Assembly: GCF_006716065.1 (NCBI RefSeq)
Contig: NZ_VFOL01000001.1
Location: 248,001-312,000 of the forward strand
Length of the DNA stretch: 64,000 bases
Source: Salinispora arenicola
Lineage (GTDB): Bacteria > Actinomycetota > Actinomycetes > Mycobacteriales > Micromonosporaceae
Direction of reading: 5' to 3'
Within the stretch, counting starts at the first letter, position 1. Each line of letters starts with the position of its first letter. A program made the translations under genes and the position numbers. This document shows, piece by piece, positions 1 through 7,918 of this stretch. Under the pieces are notes generated by a model. It had not been told where the DNA came from and did no database searches. It was given only the letters and a program-made list of their open reading frames with translations.

Positions 1-846
1 GGGGTGCATGAACAGGTACCGGTAGGTGACCCCGTGTGCCTTGGCCTGCCGCCGGACCTTGCCACTGAGCAGATTGAACAGGGCACCGACCAGTGGACCG
101 GCCCCCAGGTCCGTGGCGGAGTTGCGTTCGGGCACTCCCGCGACGGACACCACCTTGGCTCCGGGACGAACAATGGCGAAGCTGTCCGCCAGATCCTGAC
201 CACCCCGGAGGTCGAGCACCGCGTCGTAGTCCCGCAGAACGTCCTTGAAGCTGGTCGTCTGGTAGTTGAGGACCGTCTCGGCGCCGAGGGAACGCACCAG
301 ATTCTCGCCCGCGGGCGAGGCGGTCGTGGCGACGTGGGCGCCCATCCACGCCGCGAGTTGGATGGCGAGTGTGCCCACGCCGCCCGCACCGCCGGAAATG
401 AAGATCCGTTGACCCTTCTCGATGTTGAGCTCGTCCCGCAGGGCCTGTAGCGCGGTGAGGCCGGCCAGGGGAAGCCCGGCGGCCTCGGTGAAGTCGAGCG
501 ACTGCGGCATCGGGGCGACGAGGTCCGCTGCGACAACCGCATAGGGGGCGAAGGCGCCCAGCTTCATGACGTCCACTCGGGTGAACACCCGATCCCCGAC
601 GGCGAGGTTGGTGACGCCGGGCCCGACGGCTTCCACCACGCCCGCCAGCTCACTGCCGGCCACCCTGGGCAGTTTCAAACGGGCGATCATCCGCATCTTG
701 CCCTGCCGGAGGTGGTAGTCCACCGGATTCAGGCCTGCTGCCCGTACCCGAATCAGCACCTCACCGTGCTCTGGTGTGGGCTTGGGCACGTCCATGAGTC
801 GCATGACGCTCGGGTCGCCGTACTTGGTCTGCACATATGCCTGCAC
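1..846 (-). CDS. NADP-dependent quinone oxidoreductase-like protein (MDR family), 3' end cut by window
   Basis: Medium-chain reductase that would move hydride from NADPH to a quinone or enone. The frame runs from GTG at 846, six bases after a GGAG, and stays open to base 1, giving 282 residues without the C-terminus. The N-terminus has the family pattern YGDPSVMRLMDVPKP, then AAGLNPVDY and GSELAGVVEAVGPGV. The nucleotide-binding glycine motif is SGGAGGVGTLAIQLA. There is no structural zinc cysteine cluster, so it belongs with the zinc-independent quinone reductases. It is divergent from the TetR gene at 1333, a common pairing in which the TetR controls the reductase. Substrate unknown. Confidence 0.9.
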   Translation of the reverse strand, partial: MQAYVQTKYGDPSVMRLMDVPKPTPEHGEVLIRVRAAGLNPVDYHLRQGKMRMIARLKLPRVAGSELAGVVEAVGPGVTNLAVGDRVFTRVDVMKLGAFAPYAVVAADLVAPMPQSLDFTEAAGLPLAGLTALQALRDELNIEKGQRIFISGGAGGVGTLAIQLAAWMGAHVATTASPAGENLVRSLGAETVLNYQTTSFKDVLRDYDAVLDLRGGQDLADSFAIVRPGAKVVSVAGVPERNSATDLGAGPLVGALFNLLSGKVRRQAKAHGVTYRYLFMHP

Positions 847-1332
847 TGTCGTCTCCGCTTCACGTGAGTGGCATGACCGGGATCCTCCCGACCACCTATA
901 CACCGTACATGTACGCAGGACATATACAGCGTATACGTAACCGCCGTCACCAGGCGTCGGCCAGCACAACCGAGAGCACCGCTCCCGCGACGGGCATACA
1001 CCTCGGCGAGCTGGTTGAAACCCGACGGCTCGGGCCGGGTTGCCGCGGCGGTCACCGCGATCGGAGGCGGCGACGCTCACCTCCAGGACGGCGCCCCGCT
1101 TCTGGCCCGACGAGCCGCGACCATCGCAGCGACGAACGGGACCGCCCGGCCTCGCGGCTGACATGTCGATCGAGCCGCAGCCGGCAGCGGCGTCAGCAGT
1201 CGTAGCCGCGTCACATCCAGCGACACCGCGCCGCCGCACAGCGGCCCGGAGGGTCGTGCATCCGTCAACGCCGGCGCCAGGTAGGCGGGCGAGTCAGTTG
1301 AGAATCCGCCGGCTATAAGGTAAACCTGAGTC
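847..1332. other. Divergent intergenic region, no gene seen
   Basis: This stretch separates the leftward reductase from the rightward TetR gene. No reading frame in it resembles a protein. It holds the candidate operators at 897-936 and next to 1333. Confidence 0.6.
897..936. promoter_or_regulatory. Candidate regulator-binding region with direct repeat and palindrome
   Basis: TATACACCGTAC at 897-908 is repeated as TATACAGCGTAT at 923-934. A perfect 10-bp palindrome, GTACATGTAC, lies between them at 905-914. The region is about 50 bp upstream of the reductase start and is the most AT-rich part of the intergenic space. It suits TetR operators over the reductase promoter, but no binding is shown. 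Confidence 0.4.
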
Positions 1333-1350
1333 ATGTTTAGTTCTGTAAAC
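1314..1350 (+). promoter_or_regulatory. tetR promoter with overlapping TAAAC/GTTTA inverted repeats
   Basis: A -10-like TATAAG lies at 1314-1319, 13 nt before the ATG. Three half-sites alternate: TAAAC at 1321-1325, GTTTA at 1335-1339 and TAAAC at 1346-1350. They give two overlapping inverted repeats with 9- and 6-nt spacers that straddle the start codon. This is consistent with autorepression by the TetR product; inference only. Confidence 0.4.
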
Positions 1351-2028
1351 GGTGCGTCGCCCGGCACCAAGCCCGCCACGCAGAGGCGCTCCCGTGAGAC
1401 CCGGGACAAGCTCATCACCGCACTGGACGAACTGCTCCATGAGAAGAACTTCGACGCAATCAGCGTCGCGGAGATCGCCAACCGGGCCGGTGTGTCCGTG
1501 GCGTCGGTCTACCAGCGCTTCGACAACCACAACGCCGCGGTCGCCATTCTCGTCGCCCTGTACCTGCGTCGGGTGACGCAATGGTGGAATGACTTCTCCC
1601 GGGACAGCCCCGAGCCGATCGGCCGCACCTCGCTGCGCGAGGCACTCGTCCAGGTCGGCCGCGCGGCGTGGCGTCAATCCGACGACCTGCGCTACGTCAT
1701 GCAACCGGCCTACCTCCAGTCGCGCTTGCACCCTGATCTGCTCGATGAGCACTGGCGGCGCCAGGAGGAGGTTGCCGTGTCCGGCTTTCGCTCGCTGCTA
1801 CAGAATCACGCCGACGAGATACGCCACTCGGATTTGACCCGAGCGGCCAGCATGTCTGCGTACTTCTTCAACCTGATGTTCTTGGGACGCCTGCTTCACC
1901 CAGCGGGGATGTCTGGCTGGAACCTTCCCACCGATGTCGACGAGTTCGCCGAGGAACTCGCCGACTTCGTATGTGGATATCTCGGTGTCGCACGCGCCAC
2001 TGACTCACAGGGCAGGCTGGATCGCTGA
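1333..2028 (+). CDS. TetR/AcrR family transcriptional regulator
   Basis: DNA-binding repressor of 231 residues. The N-terminal TetR domain spans about residues 20-70, with the helix-turn-helix at 44-63 (VAEIANRAGVSVASVYQRF). The rest is a helical ligand-binding domain with no recognised ligand. Its stop shares a base with the start of the hydrolase gene at 2028 (TGATG), so the two are translationally coupled. The reductase to the left is divergent. The likely targets are its own two-gene operon and that reductase. Confidence 0.9.
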   Translation: MFSSVNGASPGTKPATQRRSRETRDKLITALDELLHEKNFDAISVAEIANRAGVSVASVYQRFDNHNAAVAILVALYLRRVTQWWNDFSRDSPEPIGRTSLREALVQVGRAAWRQSDDLRYVMQPAYLQSRLHPDLLDEHWRRQEEVAVSGFRSLLQNHADEIRHSDLTRAASMSAYFFNLMFLGRLLHPAGMSGWNLPTDVDEFAEELADFVCGYLGVARATDSQGRLDR

Positions 2029-3389
2029 TGTGGACCACTATCGAACGCGCCATACTGACTACCGCCTCCCTCACCGCGGCGATGACCCTCATTGCTGCTC
2101 CGACAAGCGTGACAGTACCGACGATTGTCGCGGCAACGGCTCTCAGCATCGTTCGCCTGGTCAACAACAGCGCGCGGTGGCAAATGGTGCCGGCCTACCT
2201 CGCCGTCACCTGGCTTTGCGTCGCTGTCGCCACAACACTGCCCGCCGGCATGCGCATCATCGGCGGAGTCGTCGCTCTGCTGCTGTTGACAATGGCTGCC
2301 GCGTTGGTAATCGGTCTTCCCATCCCGAATCTCCCGCAGCCCGACGGCCCGTTCGGCGTTGGCAAGATCACGACAACGGAGGAGCGTGACGTCACGACGG
2401 CATCACGCATGGGACGCAGACGACTCTTCATCACCGTGTGGTATCCAGCGGAAACGAACCCGGTTCAACGGCATCCGGAAGGCGAGGCCCTGTGGTCCGA
2501 ATTCCGCGAAGCTCCTGGGATTCCTCCCGTGCTACGGCGCCTCACCGGCTATTTGAAGCAGGTGCGCACGCATGCGATTCGCGACGCCCACGCCAGCCAG
2601 TACGCCACTACCGCCCCGGTAGTCCTCTACCAGCCCGGGCTCGTGTCCATCACCGCGGAGAACTCGCTCCTGATGGAATCGCTGGCAAGCCACGGCTACG
2701 TCGTGGTGGGTATCCGACACATCGATCAGCGTGCCGAGCTGGACGAAGCAGACGCGGCCGTCGACTCGGGCACAGCCAAACGGACACAGGAGATCAACCG
2801 CGAGCTGCGTGGTCAGCTCACCCGCCACAAGCGCGCCCGAATCTCGGCGGAGCTCTATCGGTTGAGCACCAGCACGGCTGCCGTCGTTGCCCGACGCACC
2901 GAGGACTCCCAGCATGTGCTCAACCGGCTTCCCACCATCCTGGCCATCATTCCCGGGCATCCCACCGGTGAACTGGGATCAGGGCGTCCGATCGCCGCGA
3001 TGGGCCTATCCTTGGGCGGGGCGGTCGCCAGCGAGCTCAGCAAGATAGACGACAGATGCACCGCGGTCATCAACATCGATGGTGGACTCTACGGTGAGCG
3101 CCTTCACGACTCGTTCAACGTACCGTACCTGATGATCTACAGTGAGTTGAACGCCGGTAGCAACGATCTCGCGCGAGATACCGCACAGGCCGAGTTCCAC
3201 GAGGTGACAGCACCCGGGGCAAAGCACCTGGACTTCCATGACGCTACCGTCGTACTGCCAATCCTGAAATGGTCGGGGCAACTCGGCAACATGTCCGGAA
3301 TTAGGGTCGCCAGATGGAAGAACGGTCAGATCCGACACTTCCTGGATCGGACCGTCCGGTGCGCCACGCCTGATACAACTGCCGGGTGA
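2028..3389 (+). CDS. Membrane-anchored alpha/beta hydrolase, PAF-acetylhydrolase-like
   Basis: Predicted serine esterase of 453 residues. About four hydrophobic segments occupy residues 8-97. The alpha/beta hydrolase domain follows from about 110. The nucleophile elbow is GLSLGG at 326-331 (Ser328), a likely acid is Asp351 in INIDGG, and the catalytic His400 sits in GAKHLDFHD. This arrangement matches the platelet-activating-factor acetylhydrolase II family, which cleaves short acyl esters; the substrate here is not known. The long membrane segment ahead of the hydrolase is also seen in other actinobacterial members. The gene is translationally coupled to the upstream tetR. Confidence 0.8.
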   Translation: MWTTIERAILTTASLTAAMTLIAAPTSVTVPTIVAATALSIVRLVNNSARWQMVPAYLAVTWLCVAVATTLPAGMRIIGGVVALLLLTMAAALVIGLPIPNLPQPDGPFGVGKITTTEERDVTTASRMGRRRLFITVWYPAETNPVQRHPEGEALWSEFREAPGIPPVLRRLTGYLKQVRTHAIRDAHASQYATTAPVVLYQPGLVSITAENSLLMESLASHGYVVVGIRHIDQRAELDEADAAVDSGTAKRTQEINRELRGQLTRHKRARISAELYRLSTSTAAVVARRTEDSQHVLNRLPTILAIIPGHPTGELGSGRPIAAMGLSLGGAVASELSKIDDRCTAVINIDGGLYGERLHDSFNVPYLMIYSELNAGSNDLARDTAQAEFHEVTAPGAKHLDFHDATVVLPILKWSGQLGNMSGIRVARWKNGQIRHFLDRTVRCATPDTTAG

Positions 3390-3480
3390 CCCCACCCGGG
3401 GAAAAGTTCTTTGTGGCTGTCCGGCCGGTGGTGGGCGGCGCCGGTCCACCCACCACCGGCCGCTAGTGACGGACTACCAC

Positions 3481-3690
3481 GTGCCGAGAACGAGCCGGTG
3501 TAGCTCGCACTCCAGGTGCGCTCGGGGACTGGTCGCCTGCGATGGTGCCCACCGGATCCACCTGGACGTGCTCACCGCAGCGGAGGCCGACGTGCCACGT
3601 GAACGGCTCCTCGGCGAGCAGTGGGTCCACACCGCCCGCGCGGCCGCCGCCGAGCTTGCCGCTGCCTGCGCGTACCTGCCCCTGGCGCTA
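3481..3690 (+). pseudogene. Relic of a STAND (AfsR/SARP-type) NB-ARC regulator
   Basis: One frame reads TSRCSSHSRCARGLVACDGAH, then LDVLTAAEAD, RLLGEQ and finally CAYLPLAL. This is the segment after the NB-ARC nucleotide site in AfsR/SARP regulators, which usually reads TSRnqLagLva.dGAhpl.LdvLt..EA and ends with a LPLAL motif. Neither the P-loop upstream nor the TPR region downstream is present. It is therefore an isolated fragment of about 70 codons. Confidence 0.65.
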
Positions 3691-3973
3691 CATGTTCGTC
3701 GTTGGCGAGTCAGCACGTCATCGCGGACGGCCTCAACGCGCCATTCGGCTACCTGGTCCGACCTATGATCGCTCGACCGCAGCGACTCTCGACCTCGCGA
3801 CCGGTCCGTGCTCCACCGATGCCAATGAGCGCGACACAGTCCAGTCGCTGTTGGCTCATGCCGCCAGCATCACCACCGGCACACCTGTCAGACAGCGGGG
3901 TGGGACGGTAGCCCGTCCCACCCCGCCGCGCGAAGGCGTCACCTCCGGTGGAGAGGTGTGTCACGTGTGTTTC

Positions 3974-4177
3974 TTAAGCGGTCGGCTTTTCGTCACCCGG
4001 AGTCATCAGGACGACGCGGCGACGGCGAGCGACCAGGAAGAGCACGGCACCGAGGACGATCACGAAGGCGCCGATGCCACCGAACAGGCAGGCCTGCGCG
4101 CCAGTCACCGGAAGTGAGCCACCGTCGCCGTCACCGCCCCACTTGCTTGTTCGTGTGCACGCCCTACACGAAGGCAA
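3974..4177 (-). pseudogene. Orphan sortase-sorting signal (LPXTG tail)
   Basis: The frame contains GGSLPVTGAQACLFGG, a hydrophobic stretch ending VLFLVARRRR, and a short charged tail. This is the C-terminal cell-wall sorting signal of a sortase substrate. An in-frame TAG lies just upstream of the TTG at 4177, and no signal peptide or ectodomain is present. The anchor has been separated from its surface protein, so this is a truncated remnant rather than a working gene. Confidence 0.65.
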
Positions 4178-4371
4178 GCTGCTCTACTGAGCGGTTGCCA
4201 TGGCTAGCTCCCCCGACGCGACTGTCCAACATCTCGTCGACGGATGCCGGCGGCGTGTCCCCTACTCCGCGGGGCCGACCAGTGCGCCACTTTCATCGTG
4301 GGTAGCAGGCGTCTCGACGGCTTGCAGGACGAGGATGCCTGCACGATCGGCGTGGTGCGGCGGGGACAGCG

Positions 4372-4461
4372 ATCAAGATCACCGACTTCTGCAACCGGCA
4401 CCGCCGCCGCTCCGTCTACGACGGCCGCTCGCCAGTCGACTTCGAACGATCAACGTCATGA
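4372..4461 (+). pseudogene. 3' end of an IS3-family transposase (OrfB)
   Basis: The frame IKITDFCNRHRRRSVYDGRS followed by PVDFERS and a stop is the typical end of IS3-group transposases (W/FYN..RRHS.L...SP.EFE). Nothing upstream continues the integrase core in this frame. It is a short IS remnant just ahead of the promoter of the secreted HExxH protein. Confidence 0.7.
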
Positions 4462-4511
4462 GCCCTGAGACTCAAGCCGCATATCGGCCTCACACCACGC
4501 TTCCAGGGGAT

Positions 4512-4540
4512 TTGACACATTGTCAGACATTGCGTGATGA
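4512..4540 (+). promoter_or_regulatory. Probable promoter of the HExxH protein gene
   Basis: A perfect TTGACA at 4512-4517 is followed by 17 bp and TGATGA at 4535-4540 as a weak -10. Transcription would start near 4547, ahead of the GAGGGGAG ribosome site at 4554-4561. This argues for the TTG start at 4570 over the upstream in-frame GTG at 4534. Confidence 0.5.
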
Positions 4541-4569
4541 TGGCAGGCCGAACGAGGGGAGTCGATATT

Positions 4570-5358
4570 TTGGGTGCCATCACACGCCGGTCCCTGCTGG
4601 TCGCCGGCGCGACAGGACTGCTGGCCACGGTTGCCGGGGCATCGCCGGCGCTGGCGCTGACCGGATCAGTCGGGCCGATTCCACCGTCACTGGTGACCTG
4701 GTTCAATCTGGACACCCGGTGGTACGGCAAGTACGTCGACGCTTGGGGGCTGCCGGTCTTCGGTCCGCACCACCTGCAGGACGAGACCCTGGTGCGAATG
4801 CGGAACCAGCTCGGGACCTTGCTGTGGACCTACCCATACTGGCCCGTGCCTGAGTTAAACCGGCAAAACGTCCGCTGCGTGGTCGTCGCCCGAGGTGAGC
4901 GCATGAGCGCGATCCCCGAGGTGTACCAGCAGCACGGCACGAGCCTGGACGACCGGTACTGGGCCGGATTCGGCGCCACCCCCTCCTTCCCGTTGTCGAC
5001 CTGCACCGAGAGCAACGTGCTGGACAACCAGGGGCGGGCAAATTACTTCGTGCACGAGTTCGGACACACCCTGGATCTGATGGCCCTGCGGAACATCGAC
5101 CCCGCGATGGCCCCCGAGTTGTCCAGTGCGTGGAGCAACGCCGGCGCCCACGGTCTGTGGACGAACACGTACGCGGCAACGGATATCAAGGAGTACTTCG
5201 CCGTGGGTATCCAGAGCTACTTCGGAGTGAACTACCCCGGACCGCCCGGCGGCGACGGTGTGCACAACGACATCAACACGCGGGCGAAGTTGCAGGCCTA
5301 CGACCGGCCCCTGTTCAACCTCTTCGACCGCATCTACCGAGGCAAAGTGCTGCCGTGA
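4570..5358 (+). CDS. Secreted HExxH putative zinc metalloprotease, Tat signal
   Basis: Exported protein of 262 residues. The start is TTG at 4570, eight bases after GAGGGGAG. The N-terminus has a twin-arginine signal (ITRRSLLVAGA) and a likely cleavage after PALA near residue 29. HEFGH at residues 162-166 supplies two zinc histidines and the catalytic glutamate. A possible third ligand is Glu207 in KEYFAVGIQSYF, as in gluzincin-like proteins with an E(Y/F)FA motif. It is not a family I can name with certainty, and the substrate is unknown. It stands alone between IS relics, with its own promoter. Confidence 0.7.
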   Translation: MGAITRRSLLVAGATGLLATVAGASPALALTGSVGPIPPSLVTWFNLDTRWYGKYVDAWGLPVFGPHHLQDETLVRMRNQLGTLLWTYPYWPVPELNRQNVRCVVVARGERMSAIPEVYQQHGTSLDDRYWAGFGATPSFPLSTCTESNVLDNQGRANYFVHEFGHTLDLMALRNIDPAMAPELSSAWSNAGAHGLWTNTYAATDIKEYFAVGIQSYFGVNYPGPPGGDGVHNDINTRAKLQAYDRPLFNLFDRIYRGKVLP

Positions 5359-5531
5359 CGACGGAGCCACCGTTCACATCGCCGCGGTCAACGAGTGGCT
5401 GTGACCGACTTCGACGCAGACCCCAGCGGGCCGACGCGACCACCAGGTGACTGCTCCGCCGCCGGCAATCCCACTGGCGGGGTGCGGTTCCCCTCCTAGC
5501 GCGGAGGCTAGGACCTGAGGGATAGGGGTTC

Positions 5532-5633
5532 ATGGCTGAGACGAGACGCCGGTTCGATCCTGGGTTCCGCGCGGGAACGGTGCGGATCGTGCGCGAAACC
5601 GGGAAGCCGATCGCCCAGGTCGCGCGTCACCTG
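5532..5633 (+). pseudogene. 5' end of an IS3-family OrfA
   Basis: The first 34 codons (MAETRRRFDPGFRAG, then VRETGKPIAQVARHL) match the helix-turn-helix start of IS3 OrfA proteins. The match then stops abruptly at about 5633, where the antisense lantibiotic dehydratase relic begins. It is a truncated IS copy with no OrfB behind it. Confidence 0.65.
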
Positions 5634-5972
5634 CAGGCCCGCGACGACCGAACGCGCCGGAGAGTCTGCGGTTACAGGCGTGAGGACGTCAATCGCATAG
5701 GTGAGCGGATCGGTCACGGTCATCGGCGCGAAGGTTCGTGATCAGGATGCCCTGACCGACGAGAGTCCGCACAGTGGCGCCGATCGTGTCCGCCGGGGCG
5801 GGCACCGGAAAGCGCCGGCGCGATCTTGTCTACGAGTGACGGTAGGGCGTCGGGGTTTGCTGCTGCGTCACGGATAAGACTCACGACGGCGGTATTGCGT
5901 ACCGGCACCCGTCCCGGGCGCGGGACCTCGATTCGGTCACGACCAGCAGGTAAGAGACCACGACATCTAGTG
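5631..5972 (-). pseudogene. Fragment of a lantibiotic dehydratase (LanB-type)
   Basis: Read leftward, three frames join into one sequence. The first has GRDRIEVPRPGRVPVRNTAVV and then ALPSLVDKIAPALSGA. After a shift near 5785 comes ADTIGATVRTLVGQGILITN. After another near 5722 comes MTVTDPLTYAIDVLTPVTAD. This order (VRNTAVV, a winged-helix-like stretch, then GILITNLR and VTDPL..ALDVL) is typical of the N-terminal domain of class I lanthipeptide dehydratases. Two frameshifts and truncation at the IS3 fragment make it a dead gene. No precursor peptide, cyclase or transporter is nearby. Confidence 0.6.
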
Positions 5973-6036
5973 CCGTGACCATGCACGATCGGGGTGTTGG
6001 GTTGACACGCCGTCTGGCCTGCTGGGCGGGCGGCGG

Positions 6037-6705
6037 TCAGACTGTTGTGGTGGCGGTTTCTGTACGCGGGCACTCGGGACCGACGTTGGCGAACGGTGCA
6101 CCGGAACGGCGACACCGGTAGCCGGCTGGGCTGGGCTGCTCTACGTAAACGGAATGTTCGGCAGCAGGTCGTCGTCGCGCCCGGTCTGGGGGGAGCCCGG
6201 CAGCAGCCGCGACGGCCTCGTTCAGTTCGGTGGTCTCGGGGAGGACGAATTCGAATTCGTCAGGCCAGCCCAGGACGTCGTAAGCGACATACCAACCGCT
6301 CATGTGCTCGGCGGTAAACTCCGTAGCTTGCGGGCGGGTGAGATGCCGGCTCAGGGTTTCCGGGGACACGTCGAGGTAGCAGAACAGCGACCGCCCCTGG
6401 TGGTCGTCCCGCAGGGCAGTCAGCATGCTGCGGTAGCGGCTGCGGTGCAGGATGCCCTCCAGTACGACGTGATAGCCGTGGTCGAGGGCGAACCGGACGG
6501 TCTGCGCGATCAGGGCGGGTGCCGCTCCGCCGGGCTTGTCCCGCTCGCGCAGCAGGATGCGGCGCAGGTAGTCCTGCTCGACCAGGGCGCAGCCCCGGCC
6601 GTGCCGGCGTCGTAGCTCACGGGCGATGCTGCTCTTACCCGAGCCGGAGCTACCCCGAATGCAGACGAGGATCTTGTCCGGACTGCCCATGGCTTCACCG
6701 AGCAC
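6037..6705 (-). CDS. P-loop kinase (AAA_33/zeta-toxin-like fold)
   Basis: Small nucleotide-binding protein of 222 residues. The Walker A motif GSSGSGKSS is at residues 18-26, followed by the EQDYLRR region and a LDVSPETLSRHLTRP segment, as in adenylylsulfate-kinase, chloramphenicol-phosphotransferase and zeta-toxin-like kinases. Start GTG at 6705 follows GAGGAGG. It lies 15 bp after the pentapeptide gene, so the two probably form an operon. The last 40 or so residues are low-complexity and Arg-rich and may not belong to the fold. The substrate is unknown; it could be a metabolite or antibiotic kinase. No antitoxin partner is apparent. Confidence 0.75.
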   Translation of the reverse strand: MLGEAMGSPDKILVCIRGSSGSGKSSIARELRRRHGRGCALVEQDYLRRILLRERDKPGGAAPALIAQTVRFALDHGYHVVLEGILHRSRYRSMLTALRDDHQGRSLFCYLDVSPETLSRHLTRPQATEFTAEHMSGWYVAYDVLGWPDEFEFVLPETTELNEAVAAAAGLPPDRARRRPAAEHSVYVEQPSPAGYRCRRSGAPFANVGPECPRTETATTTV

Positions 6706-6720
6706 GACGCCTCCTCGGCT

Positions 6721-7263
6721 TCAGTCGATTCGGACGGTCAGGTCGAAAGCAGCGACGGTCAGCTGCGTGAAATCAGGAAGGTGGTCCTCGCCGAGGATGA
6801 CGCCGCGCAGGTTGTCCAACGGCGTCCTGACCCCGTGGAGGCGGCTTCCCCGAAGGTCGGCACCGTCGAGGTCGCAGGCGTCCAACTCCATACCGGCAAG
6901 GTCACAGGAGCGCAGCGCGATACGCGGCAGCCGACAGGAAGACCACTTGCCGTTGCTGAGAGTGCAGTCGGTGAACGCAACCGAGCCGGCGGCGGCGACG
7001 CGGTGGAAGGTGGCGTAGTCGAAGCGGCAGCCCTCGAACAGGACATCCTTGAGGCGTACGTCGGTGAACCTGGTGCCGGTGAACCGGGAGCCGGTGATCG
7101 CGCACCGTTCGATGGCGATGCCGGTCAGGGTGGCTCCGGAGAAGTCGGTGCGGGTGACCTCGCAGCCGTAGAGGCTCCCCGCCTCCCAGGTGCTCTCGCC
7201 CAGGTCCACACCGGTGATCAGACTGCTGCGGATGCTGGGGTCCTCAAGGTGTACACGCGCCAC
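6721..7263 (-). CDS. Pentapeptide repeat protein
   Basis: 180 residues made mostly of A(D/N)LXX-type pentapeptides (TDFSGATLTG, SRFTGTRFTD, CDLDGADLRGSRL), which fold into a right-handed quadrilateral beta-helix. Members often mimic DNA and protect gyrase, but many are uncharacterised. Start GTG at 7263 has a GAGGG six bases upstream. It is first in a likely operon with the P-loop kinase. A second protein of this class, with different detail, is encoded at 56137-56730. Confidence 0.85.
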   Translation of the reverse strand: MARVHLEDPSIRSSLITGVDLGESTWEAGSLYGCEVTRTDFSGATLTGIAIERCAITGSRFTGTRFTDVRLKDVLFEGCRFDYATFHRVAAAGSVAFTDCTLSNGKWSSCRLPRIALRSCDLAGMELDACDLDGADLRGSRLHGVRTPLDNLRGVILGEDHLPDFTQLTVAAFDLTVRID

Positions 7264-7918
7264 GCTGCGCCCTCACTGAACTGCACAGACCACAGCGCGA
7301 TGGTCATTGCTTGCTACTGGTGATGGACATTGACGCGGGTTTCGGGGGTAAACGGGGGCAGCAGCCGGCGCCCGGTCGGCAGCAAGCTATGAGCGCAGGC
7401 TGGCGCCCCGCCGGGGCACGTCACAGAACTGTGCACAACCATCAGGCGCGCGACGACCACAGACACCTCACCCTGACCACCCCACCAGGTAGGAGCAGGT
7501 CACGATGGAAACGGACAACGACAGCCAGCACCCACGATCCATCATGGTGCTCGGCTGTGGGACACCGCCGAACACGTCGTCACCGACGTATGGCCATGCC
7601 TGAACCGACCCGCCCGATCCCGATACGGCATCACCGCGCTGGCCTGAACGGACCGTCAATACGGCTGGCTCGACGACTCCGACGGCCCCTACGCCTGTAT
7701 AACCATGGCCGATCCACCGCACGTGCGTCTGTGCGGGCACCATCGCGGCGCGTTTACCGCTACCGGTCAACGCGCCGGCCGGCTCCACGCTGTGTACACA
7801 CCAGCCCGAAACAGTTTTTCGTCCGTGTCACGCCCCAATCAGCCTTACGCGTTGCTGAGGCCATCTCACTGGCGCGTTTGTTGGAACAACACGCCTTGCC
7901 GACGGTTACACTCGGCCA
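7264..7918. other. Gene-poor region with a doubtful small ORF at 7505-7603
   Basis: No convincing gene. On the plus strand ATG at 7505 follows AGGAG by nine bases and opens a 32-codon frame. The neighbouring frame over the same bases reads LWDTAEHVVTDVWP, then ITALA, and further on WLDDSDGPYA. This looks more protein-like and suggests a decayed small gene with frameshifts. I cannot assign it. Confidence 0.3.

Noticed and set aside
7505..7603. 32-codon ORF with a good ribosome site
   Set aside because: The adjacent frame looks more protein-like, so the ORF may be part of a decayed gene; it is not listed as a gene.
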